NCBI GenBank assembly: GCA_051006995.1
Contig: JBPCSQ010000037.1
Span: 124,001 to 188,000 of the forward strand
Origin: JAIQGF01 sp051006995
Lineage (GTDB): Bacteria > Acidobacteriota > Terriglobia > Terriglobales > Acidobacteriaceae
Direction of reading: 5' to 3'
DNA: 64,000 nucleotides
A model generated the notes under the pieces. The model saw only the letters and a list, made by a program, of their open reading frames with translations. It did not search any database and was not told the origin of the DNA. The stretch's first letter is position 1, and each line of letters starts with the position of its first letter. Position numbers and translations under genes: made by a program. This document shows positions 8,731-18,018 of this stretch, one piece after another.

Positions 8731-9543
8731 TTACTTCTTCTCCGCCGCCTGCATCTCCGGTGGAGCGATACTCTTCACTTTCACCGTTTTTGCCGGGATG
8801 CCGACCACGATGTGGTAAGGCGAGACGTTCTTGGGCACCACCGCCATCGATCCCACCATCCCATGCTCGCCTACTTTCACGCCGCTGAGCACGGTCGCGT
8901 GATAGGTGATGCGCGCCTTCGGACCAATCTCGGTGAGCACGTTGCTCACCAACATGCTGTCGTTCAGATCGTGCGAGTGCGAGTAGATGTTGGCGTAGTC
9001 GGAGATCGATGACCCCTCATGAATGATGATCTCCCCACGGTCATCGAGCAGCACGTACTTGTGAATGACGCAGTCGTCCTCGATGGTCAGGTTGTAGCCG
9101 TACGAGATCTCCACTCCATGGAAGATTTTGACGTTCTTCCCCAGGTGCTTGAGCACGTGCGAGGCGACCATGTAGCGCACCTGGAATCCCAGCCAGTGGT
9201 TCAAGCCCAGCGGCGAGTGGTCGTACATCATCCAGAACCAGATCAGTGGCTTGCGCTCGGCGTACTTGCCCGCGTCCAGGTCACCGTAGTACTCCGGTTC
9301 CAGCGTGGCATTGCGCGGATCGAAGGAGTGAATCAATGCCAGTGTTGCCGGCGAATGCCTGGCCGGATCGGGCGCCTCGTAAGGCCGCCCGAGATAAATC
9401 TCGTGCAGCGCGTCGCGCACCACCCGGCAGCGATGCTCGGGATCGCGGTTGGAGAACTCTTTGTCCAACCCCTCGATCCATTCCAAAAACGCCTTCTCGG
9501 CGGCGTCCACCGGCTTCAGGTTGCGGTATTCAAAACGCAGCAT
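8731..9543 (-). CDS. Hexapeptide-repeat (left-handed beta helix) acyltransferase
   Basis: A protein of about 270 residues. The second half is a left-handed parallel beta helix of the maltose/galactoside acetyltransferase type, visible in VEISYGYNLTIEDDCVIH, EGSSISDYANIYSHSHD and the closing MVGSMAVVPKNVSPYHIVVGIPAKTVK. The histidine-rich loop YSHSHD probably contributes the catalytic histidine. The N-terminal half is helical. The frame is open to 9669, but the extra 42 residues look like translated intergenic sequence, so the ATG at 9543 (MLRFEYRNLK) is chosen. It probably O- or N-acetylates a sugar of the envelope; the substrate is not readable. Confidence 0.78.
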   Translation of the reverse strand: MLRFEYRNLKPVDAAEKAFLEWIEGLDKEFSNRDPEHRCRVVRDALHEIYLGRPYEAPDPARHSPATLALIHSFDPRNATLEPEYYGDLDAGKYAERKPLIWFWMMYDHSPLGLNHWLGFQVRYMVASHVLKHLGKNVKIFHGVEISYGYNLTIEDDCVIHKYVLLDDRGEIIIHEGSSISDYANIYSHSHDLNDSMLVSNVLTEIGPKARITYHATVLSGVKVGEHGMVGSMAVVPKNVSPYHIVVGIPAKTVKVKSIAPPEMQAAEKK

Positions 9544-9589
9544 AGCGATTGGATGTCCCAGCGGCCCGGAAGCCGCAGCGTAAGTGCAA

Positions 9590-9690
9590 CAGTCTAAATG
9601 AAAAGCAGTGCAATGTGCGAAGTCCGAGGTGCCAGGCGCTAAGTACAAAGCAATGGCGCCGCTTGGCACTCAGCACTTCGCACTCTGAAA
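9590..9690. repeat. Intergenic degenerate word repeat (GCACTTCGCACT type)
   Basis: The 159 bp spacer between two same-strand genes contains imperfect direct and inverted copies of words such as gtgcgaagt, cttggcact and cacttcgcact. It looks like the other linkers of this genome. No promoter or terminator can be assigned with confidence. Confidence 0.4.
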
Positions 9691-9702
9691 CAGAAACAGA
9701 AA

Positions 9703-10341
9703 CTATTTTTGAACAACTGTGAGTTGGTGTGCCCCGACCACCGCGCTATCGATCTTGTCGGGAAGCTGGAACGTAGAGTCCATCCCGACGTTGGGGTATT
9801 TGGGCGTCACATAGTGCTCGATGAAATAGTCCAGCGCGATCCGCGGAATGCTGACGCCGTCCATCTCGGCGGAGTCAATATGGACGTTCGCCTGACCCCC
9901 CTTCCCCGTTGCGTGCGCCACTGCATGCACGTCGTGCACGCCGCTGAACAGCGGGAGCAATGGGTTCGAGGAACGGCGCGAGGCGGTGATAGCGTCGAAA
10001 TCAATTCGCGCGACCGTATCAATCACCGCGGGAGTTCCTGTAAATCGCACCGCGCGCACGCCGGTGGGAAGCTGTACCCGCCCCGACTGCACGTAGGCAT
10101 TGATCTCGCGCTCCGTAAATACCGTCGGCGTTCTGTCCGGGGGATTGCGCTTGGCGTTTTCTTCGACGTGCCGAATCTTCGTTTCGGCGCTGCCCGCAGC
10201 CGCGTTGTACATCGCCTGCGTGGCGGTAGCTGCCGGGCGGCTTTGCTGAAAGAAGCTGTGTCCGGGTCTCTGACCCGGGTACGCGGGTAGAAGACCCGCG
10301 CCACACAACCCGACGATCAGCGCCGTTGCGGCTAACTTCAT
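9703..10341 (-). CDS. Exported protein of unknown function
   Basis: A 212-residue protein with an N-terminal hydrophobic segment (MKLAATALIVGL) consistent with export. I do not recognise a named family. The middle has TPTVFTEREINAYVQSG and a pattern of alternating beta strands that resembles proteins of the outer-envelope lipid-binding type, but this is only an impression. Its ATG overlaps the stop of the upstream AsmA-type gene by four bases (ATGA), so it is probably co-translated with it and may serve the same envelope process. A REP-like hairpin (10258-10306) encodes residues 12-28, an oddity described under findings. Confidence 0.7.
   Translation of the reverse strand: MKLAATALIVGLCGAGLLPAYPGQRPGHSFFQQSRPAATATQAMYNAAAGSAETKIRHVEENAKRNPPDRTPTVFTEREINAYVQSGRVQLPTGVRAVRFTGTPAVIDTVARIDFDAITASRRSSNPLLPLFSGVHDVHAVAHATGKGGQANVHIDSAEMDGVSIPRIALDYFIEHYVTPKYPNVGMDSTFQLPDKIDSAVVGAHQLTVVQK
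10258..10306. repeat. REP-like double hairpin inside a coding region
   Basis: Two adjacent inverted repeats, CGGGTC/GACCCG (10262-10278) and GCGGGT/ACCCGC (about 10283-10299). They share their core with the copy at 6014-6048. Here the element lies within the signal-peptide region of the gene at 9703-10341 and keeps its frame open. Confidence 0.6.
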
Positions 10342-12866
10342 GGTTTCAACGCGGCCTGCGTTGCCGGAATCGTAACCGCCGTGGCATGAGGATTGTCCAG
10401 CGTTCCGGTGACGTCAATGATCTGCGTCTTGCCGCGCGCCAGCCGCAACTCCAATTCCCGGTCCAGGGAAGCAGTTCCGCTCACCACATAGATGCCGGCC
10501 GGAGTCTCCATTTTGCTTGCCGAGAAGGTGAACTGGCCGTCGCGCAGGCTCAGTTCGCCGTGAAATTGCGTGATTTTCAGCGGCGGGGGCGCGCCGTTCA
10601 GCGTCAGCCGGGCCAGGCTGCCATTGCTCCAATCGAAGACCACGGAACCGGCGGCAGAGGCGCGCAACTGCTCCGCATTCCAGCCGTTGGCGGCGACTTC
10701 GAATTTTGCGTTGGCCCGGCCCGTGCCCCAATTCTCGTGCACCACTGCAGCCGCCGATGCGACCGACGCCTGGCGCAGGCTGCCGCGCAGCCTGTATACC
10801 GGAGCAGCGCCGCTGAAATCGGCGCGCAGTTCTGCGGTGGCGCTCCCTCCGGCGACATCGCCGCGAAGATTCCCGATGGTCAGCACGCTATGCTCCAGCC
10901 TCGCATCGCCTGCGACCTTGGAGGCCGCCAGCGTCTTCACCTGCAACGTCGAAACCGCAATCCGGCCCACGGCCGTCACTTTCGCCAGGAACGGCGTCGC
11001 AGAGCGGCTGGCGCCGATGATGTCGTACCACGGCCGCTTCTGCGCCTTCGGGTTCAACAACCGATTCAGTTCGTCCGTCGCCAGGTGCTCGGTACGCAGT
11101 TGAAATGCTACCCGGCAGCTCTCCGCCGCTACGCATCCTCGCGGCATGGCGAAAGAGCCGGTGAAGTTCAGGTGTGTGCCGGCGAACCCACCGGCTGCGT
11201 CGTAAATGGCGGCAGCGTCGGGGGAGAGGTGAAGCGCCGCGCTGGCAATCTCCAAAAGCGCGCCGAAACCCGGTACGGTGGCCGTCACCGTATGCAGCTT
11301 CAGGTTCCCGGTAACCAGCGGCGCGGCAAACCCGCTCCAGTTGCCCGAAACCTCCAGATCGGCGGCGGCGGAGCCGGTGGCCTTCATCTCAGGCGCCCGA
11401 ATCCCGGCGGCGTGGGCCAATTCCAGCAGGCGCTCGACGCGCGCGTCTCCCTCCACGTCAAGGTGATAGCTGTCGTGCACAAACCAGGCGTGTGCCTTGG
11501 CTGGTTTGGTGCCGCCGAGATCGAGCGCGAACGGATCTACGCGCAAAGCCACCACACCCGCGGGAGGAGGATCTTTGTCCGTCGTGCGCGAATGACGGGC
11601 ATTCACGTCGGGTGATGTCAGCGTGAAACGAACGCCGCGCAACTCCAGCGGCGTCCTCAGCAATTTCGTGCGCAGCTCCAGAGCGCTGGCGCTTCCGGTG
11701 CCGGTCCACAATCGTCCCGAGGGCCCGGCTTGCAGATCGAAGCTCGCGGTCACCGTGCCCGCGCCGGCAAGATCTTCCGGCAGATCTTTCTTCATGCGCT
11801 GCGCCAGCGCTGCCAGGCTGGCGGCTGGCAAGCGCTGCACTTCTACCGCAAGTTTGTACCCCCGTGGCGGCAGAACACCCAGGACATCGCCGCGCACATC
11901 CACCGCGCCGTCGTCCACGGAGGAATGACATGCTATTGCCCCGACCTGCTGGGTCAAGCTGCTGAACATTGCCGAGCAATGCGTTGCCAGCCGCAGCGGT
12001 CCGCTGCTGGCAATGTCATAGCGCCGGAAATCGTCCACCGAAGCGTCGCCGGAAATCTTCATGGCCGCGGGTGTTCCGATCAGCAGGGCCGCCACGCGTG
12101 TAGTTCCGCGCCAGCCGCGATCGCGACCGTACAACAGCGTGGTGAGCTGCCCCAACTGCGCATCTTCCAGAGAAACACGAAGATTCAGCGGCGTGTAGCT
12201 CAGGCTGGAGCCGCGCTCAATGGTTCCAGAAATCCTGATCCGGCCGATGTCGCTCAAGTTCGCGTCGGTGCGGATGGGCCGCGCGGTCACTTGCAGGCTC
12301 CACTGGTTTTCGCTGGGCAGGGACAAGGCAAAATCGGCGTCGCCCAGCGCGTACACCGTTTTTTCCTGTCCAATTTTTAGATTGATGCGGCCGCCGCTGG
12401 CTTCCACGTAGGGGAAGCGTGGCCGCGACTCCGCGCGTGCTTTCGTGGTCGGCGCCGTTGGCGTCTGCCGGGCCCGCTCCAAGAGAGATTCCAAGTTCCA
12501 ATGCCCGTTGGGGCCGCGCACCAGATTCAAGCTGGGATAAGACAGGCTGATGCTGGCAATCTCCAGGCGTCCGCGCCACAGCGAACCGAGGCGAAGTGCC
12601 GCCGTGACTTCGTCGGCGCGCAGCAGGGGTTCGGCGCTGAACGCCGGGTCATCCTGCACTACGACGTGTTGTAGTTGCAGGCCGGGGCGGGGGAACAGCC
12701 GCAGACTGACCTCACCAATGGTTACCGGACGTCCCAGTGCGGTCCCCAGCACGCTGGCCACACGCGGCCGAAAGCGCCCGACGTTCACCAGCGGAGGCAG
12801 AACGATGGCCAGCAGCAGCAGGGCCAGCGCCGTCAGCACGCTTCGCCGGGTCCACAAGCGCGACAT
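10338..12866 (-). CDS. AsmA-family envelope protein
   Basis: An 842-residue protein with a single N-terminal membrane anchor (residues 10-28) and a long periplasmic body rich in beta strands. The start (GRFRPRVASVLGTALGRPVTIGEVSLRLFPRPGLQL) is the classic AsmA N-terminus, and the C-terminal region with RLTLNGAPPPLKITQFHGELSLRDGQFTFS matches the AsmA_2 style. AsmA/TamB-like proteins are thought to bridge the periplasm and move or control phospholipids in the outer membrane. It is larger than E. coli AsmA (about 617 residues). The ATG shares a base with the lepB1 stop (TAATG), and the gene overlaps the next one by four bases. Confidence 0.85.
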   Translation of the reverse strand: MSRLWTRRSVLTALALLLLAIVLPPLVNVGRFRPRVASVLGTALGRPVTIGEVSLRLFPRPGLQLQHVVVQDDPAFSAEPLLRADEVTAALRLGSLWRGRLEIASISLSYPSLNLVRGPNGHWNLESLLERARQTPTAPTTKARAESRPRFPYVEASGGRINLKIGQEKTVYALGDADFALSLPSENQWSLQVTARPIRTDANLSDIGRIRISGTIERGSSLSYTPLNLRVSLEDAQLGQLTTLLYGRDRGWRGTTRVAALLIGTPAAMKISGDASVDDFRRYDIASSGPLRLATHCSAMFSSLTQQVGAIACHSSVDDGAVDVRGDVLGVLPPRGYKLAVEVQRLPAASLAALAQRMKKDLPEDLAGAGTVTASFDLQAGPSGRLWTGTGSASALELRTKLLRTPLELRGVRFTLTSPDVNARHSRTTDKDPPPAGVVALRVDPFALDLGGTKPAKAHAWFVHDSYHLDVEGDARVERLLELAHAAGIRAPEMKATGSAAADLEVSGNWSGFAAPLVTGNLKLHTVTATVPGFGALLEIASAALHLSPDAAAIYDAAGGFAGTHLNFTGSFAMPRGCVAAESCRVAFQLRTEHLATDELNRLLNPKAQKRPWYDIIGASRSATPFLAKVTAVGRIAVSTLQVKTLAASKVAGDARLEHSVLTIGNLRGDVAGGSATAELRADFSGAAPVYRLRGSLRQASVASAAAVVHENWGTGRANAKFEVAANGWNAEQLRASAAGSVVFDWSNGSLARLTLNGAPPPLKITQFHGELSLRDGQFTFSASKMETPAGIYVVSGTASLDRELELRLARGKTQIIDVTGTLDNPHATAVTIPATQAALKP

Positions 12867-13648
12867 TAACGCACCAGCCGAAACATGCGGCGCCAGCGCG
12901 TCAGGTCGAAAAAATGAATGACTACGCGGCCCATGAATGCCAGACGATCGCCCATCGAGGTCTTCATATATTGGCCCGCGGGCGTCTCAAAGGACCAGTA
13001 GATGAACATCGGCCGGCCGATAACGTTTTCCCGCGGAATAAAACCCCAGTACCGGCTGTCGTAGCTGACGTCTCGATTGTCTCCCATGGCGAAGTAGCGG
13101 TCGGGCGGCACCACCAGGTCGCTGCCCTCGATGTGGGAGGTCATCGTCAGCCGCCATTCCAGGGTCACGCCGTTCATGTCCCCAGCCGCCACGGAAGGAA
13201 AGTTGTCGCGATACGTGTTGTAACTGCCGTTATGAATGACATAGGACTCGTTGAGCGCCTGGCCGTTGCGGTACACCACGCCATCTTTCAGATGAATGCG
13301 GTCGCCCGGCTGCCCGATGATCCTCTTCACCACGTAGAGTCCCGGCTCGGCCGGCGAGAGGAAAACCACGATATCGCCGGCCTTCACCTGATGATAGGGA
13401 ATCAGCGGCATCCAGCGCGTCTTTGGCCCCATGGTGTCCCGGTCTACAAAGACGTGGTCGCCGATCAGCAGCGTGTTCTCCATCGAACTGGAGGGAATTT
13501 CAAACGCCTGCAGGCAGAAGGTGATGATGAACAGCCCCACCGCCAGCACCACCGCCATCGAGGCGATGAACTCCATCGGCGTCTCGCGCTTCTTTTCTTC
13601 GACCGGCGGATCTTGCACTGCGACGGCTGCTCTTGCGCGCTTTGCCAT
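12866..13648 (-). CDS. lepB: Signal peptidase I (first of two tandem copies)
   Basis: A 260-residue type I leader peptidase. One membrane segment (residues 26-49) leads directly to the catalytic serine in IPSSSMENTL (S55). The general-base lysine is in YVVKRIIGQPGDRI (K108), and box E is GDNRDVSYDSRYWGFIP. It cuts signal peptides from exported proteins at the outer face of the inner membrane. The paralogue lepB2 lies 9 bp upstream; the two differ enough to be an old duplication. The N-terminal cytoplasmic tail is charged and non-conserved. Confidence 0.92.
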   Translation of the reverse strand: MAKRARAAVAVQDPPVEEKKRETPMEFIASMAVVLAVGLFIITFCLQAFEIPSSSMENTLLIGDHVFVDRDTMGPKTRWMPLIPYHQVKAGDIVVFLSPAEPGLYVVKRIIGQPGDRIHLKDGVVYRNGQALNESYVIHNGSYNTYRDNFPSVAAGDMNGVTLEWRLTMTSHIEGSDLVVPPDRYFAMGDNRDVSYDSRYWGFIPRENVIGRPMFIYWSFETPAGQYMKTSMGDRLAFMGRVVIHFFDLTRWRRMFRLVR

Positions 13649-13657
13649 GAATCGTTT

Positions 13658-14461
13658 CTATCGCACCACCCGGAACGTCCGGTCCCAACGGGTTTGCGAC
13701 ACCAGATGCGTGACCATATATGCCAAACGAGTGAGTTTACCATCCGTGCTGGGTGGCCCCAACGACGGTTCTGCTGTCCGGAACGACCAATAGATCAGCA
13801 GCGGACGTCCGATGATGTTCTGCCGCGGTACCAGCCCCCAGTATCGGCTGTCGAGACTCTCATCACGATTGTCGCCGAGCACGAAGTAGTAGTCCGGCGG
13901 CACCACCAGTTCGCCGCCGTGTACCAGCGTTCGCATCTGTAGCCACCAGCGGCTTTCGACGTTGCCCGACAGGTAATTGCTGGCCGGGAAGTCATCACGA
14001 TAGAAGTCGTGGACCGCGGAGCGATATACAACGTAGTGTTCGTCCAGCGGCTTGCCGTTCACCCACACCTGCTTGTTGACCAGCCGCACGCGGTCGCCGG
14101 GCAGCCCAATCGCGCGCTTCACGAAGTGCTGCGCCGGGTGTACCGGGTAACGGAAGACCACAATGTCGCCGCGATGGATGTCGGAGTAGGGAAGTAGATG
14201 GCCCCATATACCGTGGTGGCCGTAGTGCACCTTGTCCACCAGCAGGTAATCGCCGATCAGCAGCGTGTCTTCCATCGATTCGGACGGAATTTGGAACGCC
14301 TGCACGATGAATGTGATCACGAAGACCGCGATCACCACCGTGGCCGCCAGGGATTGCAGCGACTCCAGCCAGCCCTGACCTTCTGCGGCGTGCTCCGGTT
14401 GAGCCGGAGCCTCACTAGGCCGCGCGCCTTCCTCCGCCGGACTCTCCGGCGAAGGACTCAG
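13658..14461 (-). CDS. lepB: Signal peptidase I (second copy), probable CTG start
   Basis: Type I signal peptidase with serine in IPSESMEDTL, lysine in HFVKRAIGLPGDRV and box E GDNRDESLDSRYWG. The first conventional start is GTG at 14338, but this would begin inside the membrane segment. The frame stays open upstream and encodes family-like sequence (a charged Pro/Glu-rich tail, then GQGWLESLQSLAATVV), with no ATG, GTG or TTG. A CTG at 14461-14459 overlaps the rnc stop TGA as CTGA, just as ATGA couplings do elsewhere in this cluster. I therefore place the start at 14461 (267 residues), catalytic residues about S62 and K115. GTG 14338 remains the fallback. Confidence 0.85.
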   Translation of the reverse strand: MSPSPESPAEEGARPSEAPAQPEHAAEGQGWLESLQSLAATVVIAVFVITFIVQAFQIPSESMEDTLLIGDYLLVDKVHYGHHGIWGHLLPYSDIHRGDIVVFRYPVHPAQHFVKRAIGLPGDRVRLVNKQVWVNGKPLDEHYVVYRSAVHDFYRDDFPASNYLSGNVESRWWLQMRTLVHGGELVVPPDYYFVLGDNRDESLDSRYWGLVPRQNIIGRPLLIYWSFRTAEPSLGPPSTDGKLTRLAYMVTHLVSQTRWDRTFRVVR

Positions 14462-15258
14462 CTCTTCGTCTCGCGCGAGCTCCGGCTGCGGTCCGGCTTC
14501 GGGTTGCGACTGTCCAGGGTTCGTAAATACTCCAATGCTTTTTTTGCCGCGCCTTGCTCGGCTTGCTTCTTGGTAGGTCCTTCACCGCGCGCGGCATACT
14601 GCGGCTTCTCCGACGCCGCCGTCTGCACACGCGCCTCTACCGTGAATGTCTTCTGGTGCTCCGGCCCGCGCTCCTGGATCAGCACATACGCGGGTGGGGC
14701 CCAGCCCAGCGAATGCGCCGCCTCCTGTAGGGCCGACTTGAAATCCATGAGCGGCAGCTCTTCCCCGCCGCGCGCCAGCCGCTCGAAGGCCGGCTCCAGC
14801 ACCTTCTCCAGCACGAAATGCCGCGTCGTCTCGAATCCGGCGTCCAGATACAGCGCCGCCAGCACCGCCTCCAGCGCATCCACCAGCAGCGTGGTTTTAT
14901 CGCGCCCGCCGCTTTTTTCCTCTCCGCGCCCGAGTTGAAGAAATTCTCCGATTTGCAGTTGCCGCGCCGCCCGGATCAGGTGCCGCTCGCTCACCAGGTA
15001 CGCCCGCAGCTTGGAAAGCTCGCCTTCGCTGAACTCCGGAAAACGCTGAAACAATTCCTGGCTGGTGATGAAACCCAGCACGGCATCTCCCAGGAATTCC
15101 AGTTGCTCATTATCGGCGACCGCCGCATCGCTCTTGCCGTTGCGCGACTCCGCCTCGCGCGCATGCGAGCTGTGCGTCAAGGCCTGCTGCAATAGTTCCG
15201 GGCGCGCGAACTCGTGCTCGAGCAGCTCTTCCAGCGCCGTTATTTCTCGTGTTTTCAC
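14458..15258 (-). CDS. rnc: Ribonuclease III
   Basis: A 266-residue RNase III with the endonuclease domain first and a double-stranded RNA-binding domain at about 175-245. The signature NEQLEFLGDAVLGF (from N50) and the second acidic cluster DALEAVLAALYLDAG are both present. The dsRBD ends with KKQAEQGAAKKALEYL. The enzyme cleaves double-stranded RNA in rRNA maturation and mRNA decay. The C-terminus is a short basic tail (RSRSSRETKS). Association with lepB is common in bacteria. It is the first gene of the minus-strand cluster that continues to scpB. Confidence 0.94.
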   Translation of the reverse strand: MKTREITALEELLEHEFARPELLQQALTHSSHAREAESRNGKSDAAVADNEQLEFLGDAVLGFITSQELFQRFPEFSEGELSKLRAYLVSERHLIRAARQLQIGEFLQLGRGEEKSGGRDKTTLLVDALEAVLAALYLDAGFETTRHFVLEKVLEPAFERLARGGEELPLMDFKSALQEAAHSLGWAPPAYVLIQERGPEHQKTFTVEARVQTAASEKPQYAARGEGPTKKQAEQGAAKKALEYLRTLDSRNPKPDRSRSSRETKS

Positions 15259-15339
15259 AAAAGCGGTTGTTGTTGTACGCCCCGGCGCCTCGCCCGCGGC
15301 TCCTTTGACCTAGCGCCTTGCGCCTTGAGCCTTGCGCCT

Positions 15340-16302
15340 CTAGCGCGGCGGCTTCGCCGGGCTAGCCGGAGTTGCCGGTGTTGCCGGTGTGTTCGGCGTT
15401 GTGGACGGCTGTCCGGCGGCGCCCACTAGTTTTTGCAGGCGGTCGCGCTCAATCTTTGCCAGGTTGTTCGCCTGCGGCATGTTGGCCGAGTACTCCACCG
15501 CCTTGTCCGCCGCTGCCAACGCGTCCTGGTACTTCTTCTCCTGATCCAGAACCACGGACAGTCTCAGCCAGGTCACCGGATCCTGCTGGATGCCGGGCAT
15601 CTCTGTGGATTTGCGCAGATTGCTTTCCGCCGCCGGCATGTTCTTTCGGGTCATCTCCACCGTGCCCAAGGCCGCGTATGCCATGGCTCGCAGTGTGGTT
15701 TTCACCGACGCCACGCGTTCCGGCGGCGCTCCCGGCGGGACCGGCAGGTCGGTGTCAATCGTCTGCAGCGCGAGGTTGGCGTCCTTGACCGCCTCGTTCA
15801 GCCGCTCGTCGCGGTCCAGGTCGGATTCCCGCGTCTTCTCCGAGAGCACCGTCGCCACCGTGACCAGCGCCTCGGGGGAGTTGGGATCCGACGCCAGCGC
15901 TTTGCGCCCCGCCTCCACCGTCTTCTCGGCGTTGTCCATGTTCTGGTACTCACGCATGGCTTTCAGGTACAGCAAGGACTTCAATTCGCTTTGCGGGAAC
16001 TTGGTGGCGAATTCGTTGGCCGCCGTTTCCGTGTCCTGCGGAGACGTCTTGCCGACCGCCTGTTGATACGCCGTGAATTCCTCCTGCGTCTTTGCTTGCG
16101 GCGGAGTCTTCGCGCCCGGCGTTGCCGCGGTGCCGGGCGTGGCCGGCGGGGTTTGCTGCGTTCCCGACGCCCCGGGCGTGCCCGGCGCGGTTTGCTGCGT
16201 TCCGGCGGGAGGGCTTGGTGGCGTCTGCTGCGGCGCACCCGTAGTCTGAGCTACTGCCGCAACTGCAACTGCCAAAATCAGTACGATAATTCCGTGCTTC
16301 AT
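15340..16302 (-). CDS. Exported proline-rich TPR-type protein
   Basis: A protein of 320 residues starting at 16302, where AGGAAAG precedes the ATG; the frame upstream to 16356 is not needed. It has a signal peptide (MKHGIIVLILAVAVAAVAQ), a Pro/Thr/Gln-rich low-complexity linker (about residues 20-80, built from repeats of TPG and QQTPP), a helical body of tetratricopeptide type, and a Pro/Ala-rich tail. TPR proteins of this style are abundant in Acidobacteriota and are thought to scaffold envelope complexes. No specific function can be assigned. A GCCTTGCGCC word repeat fills the spacer towards rnc (about 15311-15340). Confidence 0.72.
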   Translation of the reverse strand: MKHGIIVLILAVAVAAVAQTTGAPQQTPPSPPAGTQQTAPGTPGASGTQQTPPATPGTAATPGAKTPPQAKTQEEFTAYQQAVGKTSPQDTETAANEFATKFPQSELKSLLYLKAMREYQNMDNAEKTVEAGRKALASDPNSPEALVTVATVLSEKTRESDLDRDERLNEAVKDANLALQTIDTDLPVPPGAPPERVASVKTTLRAMAYAALGTVEMTRKNMPAAESNLRKSTEMPGIQQDPVTWLRLSVVLDQEKKYQDALAAADKAVEYSANMPQANNLAKIERDRLQKLVGAAGQPSTTPNTPATPATPASPAKPPR

Positions 16303-16401
16303 GTCTTTCCTCTTTTCCTTTCCGTTAGCCCCGGCACACAACCTGGGGTAAGTCATTCGCAGCTCGGGGCTCGAAACCGCTCGGAACTCACAACTGACAA
16401 C

Positions 16402-17943
16402 TCAATGCCGCTTCGGCTGATACGGTTCCTTCAGCCCGCGTTCGGCAGCGGCGCGCGTCTCCGGCGTAACATTGCCGGCCGCCAGCGCTGCCCGGTAATG
16501 CTGCAGCGCAGCCTCGCGGTCTTCTTGGATGTCGGAAATGCGTCCCAGGTAGATGTGCGACCAGGCCAGCACCCGTGGATCCTTGGCCACCTCGGTGGCC
16601 CGCTCGAAGTATTCCCGGGCGCCTTTCATGTCTTTGCTCAGGCTGGCCACCTGCGCCAGGATGAACAGTGCCCGGCCGGCATCCTCTTGCTTCTGGTCCA
16701 AGGCGTGCTGCGCCAGTTGCCGGGCGCTGTCGTAATCGCCGGCTGCCAGCCTCTGCTCCGCCAGGTCCAGCACGCCGGGCTTGGGCCGCGACACCGCCAT
16801 CACTTCCGGCGAGGCGCTGCCCGAGAACTGTATCGCCGACGCTCGCTTGATTTCGCGGTCTACATCCAGTTTGTACAGCCAGTCCGGGAGCGCGTCGCGC
16901 AAGCCCTCGATTCCGTTCTCGAACTGCGCCAGACGGTCGTAGAAGTAGCGCGTCAATACGTATCCCTGCGCCACCGCTTTCTCCACTTCGCGCTGCCGGA
17001 CCGGCTCGGCGTTCTTTCCGCTCGCCGACAGCCGCGCCTCCACCGCCTCGATCAGCGATTCGGTCGCCAGCAGCTTGATGTCGCGCTTGTAGTCTTCCTC
17101 CAGCGGCGCCGTTTGCACCGCCTTCAGCAGCGGCTCCAGCTTCTTCATCGCCGTGGGATATTTCCCCAGCAGCGGGTCCATAATGAAGTGCAGATAAGTA
17201 TGCCGGATCTGTTCCAGCCCCAGCGATCCGTTGGCCGCCGGCGACACCACCATGAAGTAGTCGGCGCCATAATTGCGCGCGTTCACCTGCCCCGGCGCCG
17301 CCATCGGCTCCAGGTAGATGGTGAACGAGCGTCCCAGGTACCCGCTGATCGGCAGCCGCAGGTACACGTCGGTTACCAGCAGCAGCTTGGTGACCGGACC
17401 GTGATATCGCTCCACCAGCGCCTCGTACTGGGAGCGGTGCGCTTCCCAAACCTTGTGCAGACCGGCAGCGGCATAAAAACGCTTGAGCAGCGGCACCAGC
17501 CCGAGGACGTAGTTGGCGTCCGGCGGCAGGTCGGCTTCCTTTACCTTGAGTTTAAAATCGGGCGCATCGCCCAGATTCAGGGCCAGCGAGATGTACTGCG
17601 CCAGGTCGCGTGACGAGTCTGGCTGCTGATGGTCGCGGTAAAACGTGCACAGCTCCGCGCTGGCGGCCTGCGCCTCTTTTGACCCCGCGACATTGCGCGC
17701 GATATCGCTGCGCACCTGCGCCCGTATCGCCTCGCCGCCCGTATCCTGCCCATAACCGCAACTGTGGATCGCGCCGACGACGCTGAACAGCGTTTCGCTG
17801 GTCTCCAGCGTGGCCTTCGAGGTCGTCTGCGCCGCTGCGGGAATCGTCCACAGCGCGCAGCCGATCACGCAAATGGCGGCGCAAAAAAGCTGGCGCTTGC
17901 GTCGAGTTATCAGAATTCTGGTAAGCACAAAACGGGTCAGCAC
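16402..17943 (-). CDS. Exported TPR-repeat protein of unknown function
   Basis: About 510 residues. A basic stretch and hydrophobic segment (RRKRQLFCAAICVIGCALWTIPAAAQ region) form a signal peptide, and the last third contains two or three tetratricopeptide repeats. The middle region (residues about 60-330) is conserved-looking but not a family I can name; it contains NYGADYFMVVSP and IRHTYLHFIMDPLLGKYP. The latter, HTYLHFIMDP, resembles the histidine region of minimal metalloprotease-like domains, but no HEXXH is present. Start choice is uncertain (GTG 17943, GTG 17928 or TTG 17994). The casposon-like element inserted about 75-90 bp upstream of the start, so the native promoter has probably been displaced. 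Confidence 0.72.
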   Translation of the reverse strand: MLTRFVLTRILITRRKRQLFCAAICVIGCALWTIPAAAQTTSKATLETSETLFSVVGAIHSCGYGQDTGGEAIRAQVRSDIARNVAGSKEAQAASAELCTFYRDHQQPDSSRDLAQYISLALNLGDAPDFKLKVKEADLPPDANYVLGLVPLLKRFYAAAGLHKVWEAHRSQYEALVERYHGPVTKLLLVTDVYLRLPISGYLGRSFTIYLEPMAAPGQVNARNYGADYFMVVSPAANGSLGLEQIRHTYLHFIMDPLLGKYPTAMKKLEPLLKAVQTAPLEEDYKRDIKLLATESLIEAVEARLSASGKNAEPVRQREVEKAVAQGYVLTRYFYDRLAQFENGIEGLRDALPDWLYKLDVDREIKRASAIQFSGSASPEVMAVSRPKPGVLDLAEQRLAAGDYDSARQLAQHALDQKQEDAGRALFILAQVASLSKDMKGAREYFERATEVAKDPRVLAWSHIYLGRISDIQEDREAALQHYRAALAAGNVTPETRAAAERGLKEPYQPKRH

Positions 17944-18018
17944 TCGGGGCTCACGGCTCGGGGCTATTTCCTCGCAAGGGAAGCTAAGTAGCAAGTTTAC
18001 GAAGGATGTGCAGGACGG

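Noticed and set aside
15433..17613. A 726-residue open frame on the plus strand
   Set aside because: Antisense to the exported TPR genes; Arg-rich with no domains.
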